From positions 1 to 64,000 of the forward strand of contig NZ_FXXQ01000010.1 in the NCBI RefSeq assembly GCF_900184815.1: a DNA stretch of 64,000 bases. The letters are read 5' to 3'. Below are positions 25,754-35,498 of the stretch, one piece after another. The notes beneath the pieces were generated by a model, which was given only the letters and a program-made list of their open reading frames with translations, was not told the DNA's origin and made no database searches. Source of the DNA: Boseongicola aestuarii (lineage in GTDB: Bacteria > Pseudomonadota > Alphaproteobacteria > Rhodobacterales > Rhodobacteraceae). The position numbers and the translations under genes are program-made. Each line of letters begins with the position of its first letter. Positions within the stretch are counted from its first letter, which is position 1.

Positions 25754-26182
25754 ATGAAAAAAGCGTTCTCATTTCTTGGTGAAGCAGCTCTGAGACGGGC
25801 TCGCAGGTTTGTCGGAGGCGAGTCCGGAAACGCGACAGTCGAGGCAGCGCTTTGGCTTCCCTTTTTTGTTATTGCATTGATGGCTGCGGGGCAGGTCGCG
25901 TTAATATTCTTTGGGCAGTCTGTGGCATTTGCCGCCGCTCAAACCGGCACGCGTGCATACTCGGTGGGAGATGTTCTAACAGAGGGCGAAACCGTCGCGC
26001 TGATTAAAGCGGAGCTCTCTGGCACGACAAAAAATGCAACCGTTAACGTAGCGATTAACGACAATCTGATCACAACTTCAGTCATTGTTCCTGCGAGTGA
26101 TTTTGGCGGCCCGCTAAATTTCGTTTCTCAGTTCGCGGATCTCAATGTCCGGGTCTTCGCCCAGCAACGTAAGGAGTTCTGA
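25754..26182 (+). CDS. TadE-like pseudopilin-type protein 2
   Basis: A 142-residue paralogue of the previous protein, with ESGNATVEAALWLPFFVIAL as the TadE-type helix. The ATG at 25754 has GAGGG nine bases upstream; another ATG three codons earlier is too close to that ribosome site. It ends two bases before the TadG-like gene, so the three form one operon. Confidence 0.8.
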   Translation: MKKAFSFLGEAALRRARRFVGGESGNATVEAALWLPFFVIALMAAGQVALIFFGQSVAFAAAQTGTRAYSVGDVLTEGETVALIKAELSGTTKNATVNVAINDNLITTSVIVPASDFGGPLNFVSQFADLNVRVFAQQRKEF

Positions 26183-26184
26183 AA

Positions 26185-27636
26185 ATGCAAATTGGAGTCA
26201 ATCGAGCAAGGACTTTTTTCCGTGGACACTGCCGCGATGAAGAAGGGGCAATGTCGGTCCTTAATCTATACTTCTTGATGACGCTGGCAATTTTTGGCGG
26301 CATCGCGATTGATATGGCGAGTCTAATATCTGCTCGAAATCAATTGCAGACGGCTTCCGATGTAGCTGCGCATGCTGCTATGGTATCCTTAAAAAACGGA
26401 AGCACGGTTGCCGAAGCCAAGGAAAAGGCGTTGGAATACGCGCAGGCAAACATGCCAACGGGTCGTTACGGCGATGTGCTTCGGGAAGAAAACGTGCATT
26501 TCGGCGTGTACTGGCAAGCCAGCAAGAAGTTTATCATTCAAGATAACCTGGACGAGGCTGTTATGGTGACCTCCGACCGCCTGGCCGAAAATGCGAACCC
26601 TGTAAGTAGTTTCTTGCTCCGCCTCGTTGGTTTCAACGAATTTGACGTTCGTTCGCAGGCGGTTTTCATTAATGGGGATGTACCGTGCGTTGGCGCGGGT
26701 TTCTATGCTGAGGGACGCGTGGATTTGCAGGCTAACAATACCTTCACCGAAGGATTCTGCGTTCACTCAAACAGCCACGTCGAAATTAACAATGGGAATA
26801 CCTTCGAGCTAGAACCCGCCGTGGGGGTGGACGGAAAGCATTATCCCGTCATAGTTTCGGTGGCAGAGATTATGGAACATGATCTGACTGCAGACGACCT
26901 GATCATTCCTGCAAACGGTTATGAACAAAATGAGGGCCTCTGGGAGGCACAGCGGGGCGTCGGAGAGTACCATTTCGACGTTGATGCCTTTATTACAGAG
27001 GTCGTTGCCGGGGTCCTAAGTCCAACCAAGAACCCGCATACACGTGATTATATCACAGACAAAAATGTCTATACAGTTGACGTTCTAAGCGGATCCAGTG
27101 GCGGCGGCAACGGCAACAACAGCGACCCTAACACTCCCACGAATTGCAAGGTGTTTTCGGTGGACTGCCTCCGTCCCAACGCGATCAACGAAGTCAATTG
27201 CACCGGAACCGGTCTGAGTATCCCGGCAGAGGTCTTTGAAAACGTCGTCCTCATCACCGATTGCGATCTCGACTTTGCAAATGGTTCGGAAATGAGAAAC
27301 GCGACGTTCATCACGCGAAGCACGGACGACAACTCGATCACATCACCACAAGGGCTTGATCTAGGGAATATGGAGGTCTGTGGTGAATCGGGCGGTGCCG
27401 CCCTTATCACCTACGGCGGCATGAAGTCGGCGGCGACGATGCAGCTTCTGGGTGGTCAGATCATCGCAGCAGGTGACGTGAACTTCGCCGCGCAGGCCGA
27501 TGGTTTCGTCGGTGCCTCAGTGATTGCGGGTGGCGAAATCAACGGAACTTCAAACTCGAGCTTCGAAGGCTGCCCTGGCGTTGTCCTTCATAACTTCTTT
27601 CCAACGACTAGCCCTCCGCCGCGTCTGGCGGGATAA
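26185..27636 (+). CDS. TadG-like secreted pilus-associated protein
   Basis: A 483-residue protein beginning like TadG: CRDEEGAMSVLNLYFLMTLA, then AIDMASLISARNQLQTASDVAAHAA, a membrane helix followed by the conserved Putative Flp pilus-assembly TadE/G-like N-terminus. The large periplasmic part contains a Gly/Asn-rich linker (near 308-320) and a C-terminal region of β-like repeats (AAGDVNFAAQADGFVGASVI). Its last ~55 residues are repeated as a decayed copy 130 bases downstream. It probably acts at the cell envelope in the Tad-type system. Confidence 0.8.
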   Translation: MQIGVNRARTFFRGHCRDEEGAMSVLNLYFLMTLAIFGGIAIDMASLISARNQLQTASDVAAHAAMVSLKNGSTVAEAKEKALEYAQANMPTGRYGDVLREENVHFGVYWQASKKFIIQDNLDEAVMVTSDRLAENANPVSSFLLRLVGFNEFDVRSQAVFINGDVPCVGAGFYAEGRVDLQANNTFTEGFCVHSNSHVEINNGNTFELEPAVGVDGKHYPVIVSVAEIMEHDLTADDLIIPANGYEQNEGLWEAQRGVGEYHFDVDAFITEVVAGVLSPTKNPHTRDYITDKNVYTVDVLSGSSGGGNGNNSDPNTPTNCKVFSVDCLRPNAINEVNCTGTGLSIPAEVFENVVLITDCDLDFANGSEMRNATFITRSTDDNSITSPQGLDLGNMEVCGESGGAALITYGGMKSAATMQLLGGQIIAAGDVNFAAQADGFVGASVIAGGEINGTSNSSFEGCPGVVLHNFFPTTSPPPRLAG

Positions 27637-27758
27637 AACCCAGTGGGGACACGGGGCGAGAAGGGCGTTTGCTTTCGAGCTGGCGCCATTCGCTTTTGAA
27701 CTAACGGGTATGACCAACGAAAACCCTCGCTACTTCCGACCCTAAATTACAGATAAAG

Positions 27759-27998
27759 TGTCGGCGGTGCGCAATCATCGCCTTCGGCGGAATGACAACA
27801 GCCGCGAAGATGTCGCTCCGCGGAGGGCAGATCGTTGCCACCAGTAACGTGAAGTTCGCCGCACAAGCCAGTGGATTCGAAGGAGCTTCGGTCATTGCAG
27901 GCGGCGAGATCGACGGCACATCGAACTCTGACTTCGGCACCTGCCAGGCAGACTCCGAAGACCACTTCACCACCACCGGGCGCGTGCGTATGGCTGGC
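27759..27998 (+). pseudogene. Decayed tandem copy of the TadG 3' end
   Basis: Translated from about 27768, this stretch reads AIIAFGGMTTAAKMSLRGGQ, then IVATSNVKFAAQASGFEGAS and VIAGGEIDGTSNSDFGTC. It aligns residue for residue with the C-terminal block of the upstream TadG protein (GGMKSAATMQLLGGQIIAAG, VNFAAQADGFVGASVIAGGE). There is no start region or membrane helix, and the frame is interrupted at its left edge. It is the remnant of a duplicated tadG-like gene whose 5' part was lost. A strong terminator follows. Confidence 0.8.
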
Positions 27999-28023
27999 TA
28001 TGGCGGCGGGACAGCAATAGAAG

Positions 28024-28050
28024 CGGGCGCCCCGAGGGGCGCCCGTTTTC
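28024..28050 (+). terminator. Rho-independent terminator after the Tad cluster
   Basis: A CGGGCGCCC / GGGCGCCCG stem with a four-base loop (CGAG) is followed by TTTT, and lies just before dnaG. Confidence 0.85.
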
Positions 28051-28090
28051 GTCTGTGGACTTCGCCCGCGCAAGGCACAATATTAGAGCC

Positions 28091-30058
28091 ATGAGTCTGC
28101 CCCCCGGTTTCCTTGACGAACTGAAGACCCGCGCCTCGATGTCTCAGGTCGCGGGCCGCAAAGTCATGTGGGACACGCGAAAGTCCAATCAGGGCAAAGG
28201 TGACATGTGGGCGCCGTGCCCCTTTCATCAGGAAAAAACCGCGTCTTTTCATGTGGATGACAAAAAGGGCTTCTACTATTGCTTTGGCTGCCACGCCAAG
28301 GGCGATGTGGTCAGCTTCGTGCAGGAAACAGAAAACGTCTCCTTCATCGAAGCCGTTGAAATCATTGCCCGCGAAGCCGGGATGCAGATGCCCGCGCGCG
28401 ATCCGAAGGCACAGGAAAAAGCCGACCGCCGCTCGCAATTGGCCGACGTCATGGAGCAGGCGGTGCAGTTCTTCCGCCTGAACCTCAAAACCAACGCCGC
28501 AGCACCCGCGCGCGATTATCTGACGAAACGCGGCCTCGGCGACGCCGCTCTGGAACGCTGGAACATCGGCTTTGCACCGGACGGTTGGCAGGCACTCTGG
28601 GACCATCTGACAGGCAAAGGCGTGGCCGAGGACCTGATCCTCGCCGCCGGCCTCGCCAAGCCCTCCAATCAGGGCAAACGCCCCTATGACACGTTTCGCA
28701 ACCGCATCATGTTCCCGATCCGCGATCCGCGCGGACGCGCGATTGCCTTTGGCGGGCGCGCGATGGACCCAAATGACAACGCCAAATACCTGAACTCGCC
28801 AGAGACCGAATTGTTCGACAAGGGCCGCAGCCTCTACAACCACGGTCCCGCACGTGAAGCCGCAGGCAAGGGTCAGCCCTTGATCGTCGCAGAAGGCTAC
28901 ATGGACGTCATCGCGCTTTCGGAAGCCGGATTTACCTCGACGGTCGCTCCGCTTGGCACCGCGGTGACCGAAGCCCAGTTGCAGCTTTTGTGGCGCATCT
29001 CGGACGAGCCGATCATCGCGCTGGACGGCGATACGGCGGGTTTGCGCGCGGCGATGCGTGTTGTCGATCTGGCGCTGCCTCTGATCGAGGCGGGCAAGTC
29101 CCTGCGGTTTTGCCTCATGCCCGAGGGGCTCGACCCGGACGACCTATTGCGCAGCGAAGGGGCAGGGGCCATGCGCCGCCTGCTGGATCAAGCGATCCCG
29201 ATGGTGCAGCTTTTGTGGCGGCGCGAAACCGAGGGCAAGACATTCGACAGCCCCGAGCGCAAAGCGGCGCTGGACGTCACCCTGAGCGAGGCGATCCGCC
29301 ACGTGCGCGACCAATCCCTTCGCCGCCACTACGGCGACGAGATCAACCGCCTGCGCCGCATCCTGTTCGACGGAGCGCCCGAAGGGCAGGGCGGCAAGGC
29401 CCGGAAATTCCAGCGTGGGGGCTTTGGCCGAAGTTTCGGCAAGCCCATTCCGATCCCGATGCCCGAGACGAAATCCAGCGCGCTTGCCGCTGCCGGAACC
29501 GCCTTCGAAGACCATCTCCGTGAGGCCGTGATCCTTGCCACATTGGTGCGCCACCCGGCGCTGGTCGACCGCTTCATGGCCGATCTGGAACGCATGAACA
29601 CAACCCGCCCCGAACACGATGCCGTGCGTTCGGCGCTATTGCAGACCGGGGGTGCCAAGCCCGATGAATTAACTCGGATTTGCGGCGCCGATGCTCTTGA
29701 AAAACTGACCCAAGCGCGCCATGTCCAGATTGCGCCCGGCGTACGATCCGGGGCGGGACAGGACATCGCCGAAATGTCGGTGGCGGAAGAACTTGCGAAA
29801 CTGGCCGCCCGTCGCGGGGCCATACGCGAGTTGGACGACGCCCTTGAGGACTTTTCCGGTGCGGCTGACGAGGTGTTGACGACTCGCCTGCGCCAGGCTG
29901 CAGAGGCCCGCAACAAAAGCGAGAAGTCCGGTTCGGATGATCGCGCAGAATATGACCTTGGGCCCAACGGGGCCCGGGTAAAGCGGGATGAAAAACAGAA
30001 GTTGAGCTCACTTTTGGACCAGATAGATTTCTCGAAAGGTCGCCGCGACAGGCCGTAG
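28091..30058 (+). CDS. dnaG: DNA primase
   Basis: Synthesises RNA primers for replication. The 655 residues have the CHC2 zinc ribbon (CPFHQEKTASF ... YYCFGCHAKGD, about 40-68), the primase catalytic core, a TOPRIM domain (IVAEGYMDVIAL, near 262-273, and the DGD of ALDGDTAGLRA), and a C-terminal helicase-binding region. The start at 28091 (ATG of MSLPPGFLDELK) matches the family. It is followed 109 bases later by rpoD, the conserved macromolecular-synthesis order. Confidence 0.96.
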   Translation: MSLPPGFLDELKTRASMSQVAGRKVMWDTRKSNQGKGDMWAPCPFHQEKTASFHVDDKKGFYYCFGCHAKGDVVSFVQETENVSFIEAVEIIAREAGMQMPARDPKAQEKADRRSQLADVMEQAVQFFRLNLKTNAAAPARDYLTKRGLGDAALERWNIGFAPDGWQALWDHLTGKGVAEDLILAAGLAKPSNQGKRPYDTFRNRIMFPIRDPRGRAIAFGGRAMDPNDNAKYLNSPETELFDKGRSLYNHGPAREAAGKGQPLIVAEGYMDVIALSEAGFTSTVAPLGTAVTEAQLQLLWRISDEPIIALDGDTAGLRAAMRVVDLALPLIEAGKSLRFCLMPEGLDPDDLLRSEGAGAMRRLLDQAIPMVQLLWRRETEGKTFDSPERKAALDVTLSEAIRHVRDQSLRRHYGDEINRLRRILFDGAPEGQGGKARKFQRGGFGRSFGKPIPIPMPETKSSALAAAGTAFEDHLREAVILATLVRHPALVDRFMADLERMNTTRPEHDAVRSALLQTGGAKPDELTRICGADALEKLTQARHVQIAPGVRSGAGQDIAEMSVAEELAKLAARRGAIRELDDALEDFSGAADEVLTTRLRQAAEARNKSEKSGSDDRAEYDLGPNGARVKRDEKQKLSSLLDQIDFSKGRRDRP

Positions 30059-30167
30059 CATTTCTGCGCGTGTCGACATAAAAAACAGGGCCACGGGTTG
30101 TGATTCTCTGATTCGCAATAGATGATTCGCTCAGGCCCGAATCACACGATTTTCTTGGGAGTGCCGG

Positions 30168-32153
30168 ATGGCTGCCAAAGACAACGACGACCGCAAGAAC
30201 GACGATCAGGACGCCGAAGGCGGACTCGACATGAGCCAGGCTGCCGTCAAGAAGATGATCGGCGACGCGCGCGAGAAGGGCTACATCACCTACGATGAGC
30301 TGAACAAGGTTCTGCCGCCGGATCAGGTATCGTCCGAACAGATCGAAGACGTGATGTCGATGCTGTCCGAGATGGGCATCAACATCATCGAAGATGAAGA
30401 AGCCGAAGACGACGACAAAGGCACAACTGATGTTGTCGCTGCGTCCAGCTCTCGCGAAGTCGCGGTCTCGACCACCGAGACTGAAAAGCTCGACCGTACC
30501 GATGATCCGGTCCGCATGTATTTGCGCGAAATGGGCTCGGTTGAACTGCTCTCCCGTGAGGGCGAGATCGCCATCGCCAAGCGCATCGAAGCTGGCCGCA
30601 ACACGATGATTGCCGGGCTTTGCGAAAGCCCGCTGACCTTTCAGGCCATCACCATCTGGCGCGACGAACTTCTGAGCGAAGACATTCTGCTGCGCGACGT
30701 GATCGACCTCGAAACCACTTTCGGCAACACGCTGGGCGATGAAGACGGCAGCGCCCCGGTGGTCGATGCCACCGCTGCGCCATCGGCGGACAAGAAATCC
30801 TCCGCCGATCAGGAAGTCGATGCAGACGGCAATCCGATCCAGACCGACGACGACGATGACGAGGACGAAGACGAAGCCGCCAACATGTCGCTTGCCGCCA
30901 TGGAAGCCGCGCTGAAACCCCGCGTTCTTGAAACACTCGAGGTCATCGCCCACGACTACAACGAGCTGTCGGAAATGCAGGACCTGCGCATGTCCGCGAC
31001 GCTCAACGAGGACGACAGCTTTTCGGACAAGTCCGAGAATGCCTATCAGAAACTGCGTTCAGAAATCGTGCTTCTGGTGAATGAACTTCATCTGCACAAC
31101 AACCGCATCGAAGCTCTGATTGACCAGCTATACGGCATCAACCGCCGCATCATGTCGATCGACTCGAATATGGTGAAACTTGCCGACCAGGCACGCATCA
31201 ACAGACGTGAATTCATCGACGCCTATCGCGGTCGCGAACTTGATCCCAACTGGCTTGAGGAAATGGGCGAAAAATCCGGTCGCGGATGGGTCACTTTGCT
31301 TGAGCGTTCTACACCAAAGATCGAAGAGCTGCGCGCCGAGATGGCGCAGGTTGGCCAGTACGTCGGTGTTGATATCCCGGAATTCCGCCGGATCGTGCAG
31401 CAGGTTCAGAAGGGCGAAAAAGAAGCGCGTCAGGCCAAGAAGGAAATGGTCGAAGCGAACCTGCGCCTCGTGATCTCCATCGCGAAGAAATACACGAACC
31501 GTGGCCTGCAATTTCTTGATCTCATTCAGGAAGGCAACATCGGCCTGATGAAGGCCGTCGACAAATTCGAATACCGGCGCGGCTATAAATTCTCGACCTA
31601 CGCGACATGGTGGATCCGTCAGGCGATCACCCGCTCGATCGCCGACCAGGCTCGCACCATCCGCATTCCGGTCCACATGATCGAAACGATCAACAAGCTG
31701 GTGCGCACAGGTCGTCAAATGCTTCACGAGATCGGCCGCGAGCCGACCCCGGAAGAACTGGCCGAAAAGCTGCAAATGCCTCTCGAGAAGGTCCGCAAGG
31801 TGATGAAAATCGCCAAGGAGCCGATCTCACTCGAAACGCCAATCGGCGACGAGGAAGACAGCCAGCTTGGCGATTTCATCGAAGACAAGAACGCCGTTCT
31901 GCCGCTGGATTCCGCCATTCAGGAAAACCTGAAGGAAACCACGACGCGGGTTCTCGCCTCGCTCACTCCGCGCGAAGAACGCGTTCTGCGCATGCGCTTC
32001 GGCATCGGCATGAACACCGACCACACGCTTGAGGAAGTCGGCCAACAGTTCAGCGTCACACGCGAACGTATCCGTCAAATCGAGGCCAAGGCATTGCGGA
32101 AGCTCAAGCATCCAAGCCGAAGCAGGAAGCTGCGGTCGTTCCTGGATCAGTAG
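30168..32153 (+). CDS. rpoD: Primary RNA polymerase sigma factor (sigma-70)
   Basis: Directs RNA polymerase to housekeeping promoters. The 661 residues include region 1.1 at the N-terminus, an acidic non-conserved insertion (about 200-245, with a run of Asp/Glu), and regions 2-4: [40 protein letters not shown] and the C-terminal HTH ([20 protein letters not shown]). GGGAG precedes the ATG. Confidence 0.97.
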   Translation: MAAKDNDDRKNDDQDAEGGLDMSQAAVKKMIGDAREKGYITYDELNKVLPPDQVSSEQIEDVMSMLSEMGINIIEDEEAEDDDKGTTDVVAASSSREVAVSTTETEKLDRTDDPVRMYLREMGSVELLSREGEIAIAKRIEAGRNTMIAGLCESPLTFQAITIWRDELLSEDILLRDVIDLETTFGNTLGDEDGSAPVVDATAAPSADKKSSADQEVDADGNPIQTDDDDDEDEDEAANMSLAAMEAALKPRVLETLEVIAHDYNELSEMQDLRMSATLNEDDSFSDKSENAYQKLRSEIVLLVNELHLHNNRIEALIDQLYGINRRIMSIDSNMVKLADQARINRREFIDAYRGRELDPNWLEEMGEKSGRGWVTLLERSTPKIEELRAEMAQVGQYVGVDIPEFRRIVQQVQKGEKEARQAKKEMVEANLRLVISIAKKYTNRGLQFLDLIQEGNIGLMKAVDKFEYRRGYKFSTYATWWIRQAITRSIADQARTIRIPVHMIETINKLVRTGRQMLHEIGREPTPEELAEKLQMPLEKVRKVMKIAKEPISLETPIGDEEDSQLGDFIEDKNAVLPLDSAIQENLKETTTRVLASLTPREERVLRMRFGIGMNTDHTLEEVGQQFSVTRERIRQIEAKALRKLKHPSRSRKLRSFLDQ

Positions 32154-32154
32154 G

Positions 32155-32577
32155 TTGAAGGCGCTGATTGGCACATGGGCCCTTTTGGAGTGGACGGCGG
32201 AAGATGACAGCGGCACCGTCACGCACCCAATGGGCCAAGATGCCAAAGGCGTGATTTGCTACACTGATGAAGGCTTCGTGCATGTTCATCTGATGGAAGC
32301 CAGCCGCGTTAACCACGATCTGGCGGACACAATGGACGGGCGGCCTGAAGAATACGTGCGTTCGGCAAAATCGAGCCTGTCATACTCCGGGCGTTGGCAT
32401 ATCGAAGGCGATCAGGTCATCCATCAGGTCGCAATAAGCTCGTTCCCGAACTGGGCACCAAGCCGCCAAGAGCGTTACATGCGCTTTGCCGGAAATGAGC
32501 TTGAGTTGAGCACCGACCCGATTGCGTGGGGAGACAGGCAAATCCGGCATCGTCTCCGTTGGTCCCGCGCGGCGTGA
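32155..32577 (+). CDS. Lipocalin-like domain protein
   Basis: A 140-residue β-rich protein of the Lipocalin-like (Lipocalin_5) type. It begins LKALIGTWALLEWTAEDD and contains MGQDAKGVICYTDEGFVHVH and SYSGRWHIEGDQVIHQV, the usual pattern of these small cytosolic proteins. The TTG at 32155, one base after the rpoD stop, gives a start consistent with the family. No ligand or role is known. Confidence 0.7.
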   Translation: MKALIGTWALLEWTAEDDSGTVTHPMGQDAKGVICYTDEGFVHVHLMEASRVNHDLADTMDGRPEEYVRSAKSSLSYSGRWHIEGDQVIHQVAISSFPNWAPSRQERYMRFAGNELELSTDPIAWGDRQIRHRLRWSRAA

Positions 32578-32603
32578 CTCCAAACAGGAAAGAGAGCATC
32601 CCC

Positions 32604-32885
32604 ATGTCCCTCCTCAAAAAACTCTTCGGCGGCGGCGCCTCTTCGAAGCCCGCCCAAAAGCCCGAAACCTACAAGGACTTCACCATCACCCCTGAACCGA
32701 TGCCCGCCGACGGTCAGCACCGTATCTCGGCGATCATTACCAAAGAGGTGAACGGCGAGATGAAGTCCCATCATCTCATTCGCGCTGACACCTTGATGAC
32801 GCCTGAAGCCGCCGCCGAGGCCGCTTTCGAGAAGGCGAAGACACTGATCGACCAGCAGGGTGACCGGCTCTTTAACCAAGGTTAA
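32604..32885 (+). CDS. HlyU-family protein
   Basis: A 93-residue protein (MSLLKKLFGGGASSKPAQKP, then YKDFTITPEPMPADGQHRIS ... AAEAAFEKAKTLIDQQGDRL) matching the HlyU family. Despite the name, taken from the Vibrio hemolysin activator, family members in Rhodobacterales are uncharacterised. The ATG at 32604 has AGGAAAGAGAG upstream. Confidence 0.8.
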   Translation: MSLLKKLFGGGASSKPAQKPETYKDFTITPEPMPADGQHRISAIITKEVNGEMKSHHLIRADTLMTPEAAAEAAFEKAKTLIDQQGDRLFNQG

Positions 32886-32888
32886 CGG

Positions 32889-33245
32889 GTGGAAACCTTC
32901 GACAGTGTTCTGACGGACCGCGGCTCAAAATACGCGGTTTCGGGTGGACCTGTGATGTCGGCCGACGACATACAGGCCGCTATCAAGTCCCTCTGTAGCA
33001 ACAAGAAATTCGCAAAAGCCACGCATAATAGCTGGGCTGCGATCGTTGATGGCACACCGCTCAAAAGCGATGATCGGGAATCAGGGGCGGGCATGGTGAT
33101 CCTGCGCATGCTCGAACGTGAAGGGCTTGAAAACCATGTCATTGTCGTGACGCGCTGGTACGGCGGTAAACAGCTTGGCGCAGACCGCTTTCGTCGCGTT
33201 CAGGACTGCGTGCGCCATTACTTCAACCATCGCCGGCTTGGTTAA
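32889..33245 (+). CDS. YigZ/IMPACT-like UPF0029 domain protein (short form)
   Basis: A 118-residue protein with a GTG start three bases after the hlyU-like stop. It has the IMPACT N-terminal-type core: THNSWAAIV, ESGAGMVILRML and VIVVTRWYGGKQLGADRFRR. It is shorter than E. coli YigZ (about 204 residues) because it lacks the C-terminal ferredoxin-like domain. The function of the family in bacteria is not settled. Confidence 0.82.
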   Translation: METFDSVLTDRGSKYAVSGGPVMSADDIQAAIKSLCSNKKFAKATHNSWAAIVDGTPLKSDDRESGAGMVILRMLEREGLENHVIVVTRWYGGKQLGADRFRRVQDCVRHYFNHRRLG

Positions 33246-33282
33246 TTCTACGTTTAGGGCGTGGCGGAAAACCTGTTAATCT

Positions 33283-33453
33283 ATGCCCATGGAACCCATT
33301 TCACTTGCCTTTTATGCGACGGTCTGCGGCGTTCTCAGTGTCGTCGCACCGCGCCTTGGCGGATTTATCCCGCGGCTGTTGATCGGGGCCATCGTCGGCG
33401 TGATTGCCGCAGTTTTCTTGCCGTTTCTGCGCGGGCTGGTCACCGGCTACTGA
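33283..33453 (+). CDS. Small hydrophobic membrane protein
   Basis: A 56-residue frame (MPMEPISLAFYATVCGVLSV ... PRLLIGAIVGVIAAVFLPFL) with two predicted membrane helices separated by APRLGGFIPR. It could start at 33283 or two codons later at 33289. Codon use matches neighbouring genes (GC at third positions). Only a weak GGCGGAAA ribosome-like sequence is seen upstream. No family is recognised. Confidence 0.55.
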   Translation: MPMEPISLAFYATVCGVLSVVAPRLGGFIPRLLIGAIVGVIAAVFLPFLRGLVTGY

Positions 33454-33511
33454 CCCCAAAAAGCCAATTTCCCGGCACACTCCCGCCCCAACCGGCCGTT
33501 AACCCGGTAGA

Positions 33512-34267
33512 ATGATCAAGGTCCATCATATCATCCCGCCCGAAGGTCAGGTTTCTGGCCTGGTAAACGCCGTCGAAACGATCACGCTTCAGGGCAATGA
33601 ACTCGCTCCGATTGCTGCCTTGACGGGTGGCATGGGTGAAAACGGGCCGAACATCCTGATCGCGTTGGCGATGCTGGCAGCTGTCCTTCTTGTCCTGCGC
33701 CGCATGTCACGCAAAGCGCGCGCGCAGAAATCCGCAGGGCAGGACCCCGGTGTCAGTTTCGCCGCGTCGGTCGAAATACCGCCCTACGTCGACACTTCGA
33801 ATCTTGCCGCTGTGGCTGCCAACATTGACCCCGATGAAGCTGTGGTGCGCTTGTCGAACACCTGGATGGGTGCGCGCAAGAAGGTTGAGGCGAACCCGCT
33901 TTACAGCCCCAACCCCAATGAATGCATTGCGCGTGATGCCGTTGAAATCGAACGGATTTTCTGCAGCGGCCATCTACCACGCTACCTTGCAAAGCAGCCA
34001 GCCGAGGCGTTTGAACGGTTTGCCAAAACCGCACAGATGCTTGGTGCGGGCAGGATTGCGGACCTTGTGATTGAGGCCAGGTCGCTTGCCTCCAAGGGGC
34101 ATTCGCCAGAGTTGCAGAACCTGCCGCGCAAGGGCGAAGAATGGGCGCTTTTCCGTAAGGAAATCGCGGACCTCGAAACTCGATTTCGCTCCGCCAACAG
34201 CGCAGCGGGCAATGCTGGTCGTGTGGTCACGCTGGCTGACGCCTACACCTCGCAAATCGCCGCCTGA
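33512..34267 (+). CDS. Hypothetical membrane-anchored protein
   Basis: A 251-residue protein with one helix (about 46-63, NILIALAMLAAVLLVLRR) followed by a cytoplasmic, charged, mostly helical domain (RLSNTWMGARKKVEANPLYS ... RDAVEIERIFCSG). No family is recognised. It is followed by the dihydrofolate-reductase-like gene on the same strand. Confidence 0.65.
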   Translation: MIKVHHIIPPEGQVSGLVNAVETITLQGNELAPIAALTGGMGENGPNILIALAMLAAVLLVLRRMSRKARAQKSAGQDPGVSFAASVEIPPYVDTSNLAAVAANIDPDEAVVRLSNTWMGARKKVEANPLYSPNPNECIARDAVEIERIFCSGHLPRYLAKQPAEAFERFAKTAQMLGAGRIADLVIEARSLASKGHSPELQNLPRKGEEWALFRKEIADLETRFRSANSAAGNAGRVVTLADAYTSQIAA

Positions 34268-34329
34268 TCCTGACTTTACCTCTGGTATTAACCATTCCGC
34301 AGCGCGCTGATCGCCGCTAATAAAGGTGA

Positions 34330-34878
34330 ATGGATCAGTCAGGCGCCCATTTCACACTCACTGTTGCGACCTCGCGAAACGGTCTGATTGCCCGCGCCAC
34401 GGACGATGCTCCCCAGACTTGGGCAAGCCCCGAAGAGCAGGCGCTTTTCTTTCGCGATGTCGAAGCCGCGGATTGGGCCATCATGGGACGCAACACGCAT
34501 CTTGCAGCGGACAAGCCCACAAGAAGGCGCATTATTTTTTCCTCAAGAACAAATGGATGGCAAAGGCCAACCCAGCTTTGGCGTGATCCCACGGCCTTAA
34601 CGCCCGATGATCTTGCCCAGCAGGTCAAGCACTTGCGGCCTCTGCAAAACGGTTTGATTCTGGGGGGCACCCGCGTTCACGACTGGTTTCTCAAGCATAA
34701 CGCCATCCATCGTGTTCACCTGACGATTGAGCCGGTAACCTTCGTTAACGGACTACCGGTTTTCACTGATCAGAGCGGCTCCGACCCCCTGTCTATTTTC
34801 ACCGACCGTGGCTTCCGGGTTCTGTCTCAAACCATGTTGAATGATACCGGAACCCAGTATTTCGAGCTTGCGTCATGA
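34330..34878 (+). CDS. RibD C-terminal/dihydrofolate reductase-like protein
   Basis: A 182-residue protein of the RibD_C fold: TLTVATSRNGLIAR at the N-terminus, WAIMGRNTH and NGLILGGTRVHDWFL (the nucleotide-binding GG). Members are NADPH-dependent reductases of pterin-like substrates; the exact substrate is unknown here. AAAGGTGA precedes the ATG. It overlaps yjbQ by four bases (ATGA). Confidence 0.75.
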   Translation: MDQSGAHFTLTVATSRNGLIARATDDAPQTWASPEEQALFFRDVEAADWAIMGRNTHLAADKPTRRRIIFSSRTNGWQRPTQLWRDPTALTPDDLAQQVKHLRPLQNGLILGGTRVHDWFLKHNAIHRVHLTIEPVTFVNGLPVFTDQSGSDPLSIFTDRGFRVLSQTMLNDTGTQYFELAS

Positions 34879-35285
34879 GCCATCTGATAGACATCCAGAC
34901 CCGTGGCCCCGGACTTTACGAGTTCACCGACCGACTTGAACCTTTCGCCACCGGCCATGGCACGCTGACCGTATTCGTCAGACACACGTCGTGTTCGCTT
35001 TTGATCCAAGAGAATGCGGATCCGGATGTATGCACTGATCTAAATGAGTTTTTTCAGCGTCTCGTGCCGCCGTCGGATGATCCGGCGATGGCGTATCTGA
35101 CGCACACCTACGAAGGCCCGGACGATATGCCGGCGCATATCAAGGCGGCAATGCTTCCGGTTTCGTTGACGATTCCAGTCATTTCGGGCCGGATTGCGCT
35201 TGGAACCTGGCAAGGCATTTACCTTTTCGAACATCGACGGCGCGCGCATCAAAGGCAAGTCGCTGTCATGATGATGCAAGCGTAA
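34875..35285 (+). CDS. yjbQ: YjbQ/UPF0047 family protein (secondary thiamine-phosphate synthase)
   Basis: A 136-residue protein with the full UPF0047 signature: VFVRHTSCSLLIQENADP, THTYEGPDDMPAHIKAAMLP and LGTWQGIYLFEHR. The E. coli homologue has weak thiamine-phosphate synthase activity; the physiological role is unsettled. It is translationally coupled to the preceding reductase gene. Confidence 0.9.
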   Translation: MSHLIDIQTRGPGLYEFTDRLEPFATGHGTLTVFVRHTSCSLLIQENADPDVCTDLNEFFQRLVPPSDDPAMAYLTHTYEGPDDMPAHIKAAMLPVSLTIPVISGRIALGTWQGIYLFEHRRRAHQRQVAVMMMQA

Positions 35286-35498
35286 AGGCGCGCTTGGATT
35301 GCGTTAATCAAGATGAACGCGAACGCTTCGACCGCGCGCGATCAGGTGTTCCCATCAGTGGCGGTGCAATCGCGCAACGCATTGTCCTTCGCCTATTTGG
35401 TAGCTTCAATTCGGACCTACCCAAAATCAGGGCGCTCCCCTATAGTCCCTGTGGAAAACAGGGGGATGACCCCCACAGATGGCAGGGAGAAGTAGCGG

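Noticed and set aside
29574-30953. Long minus-strand frame across dnaG and rpoD
   Set aside because: Antisense to conserved genes with no motif or start signal.
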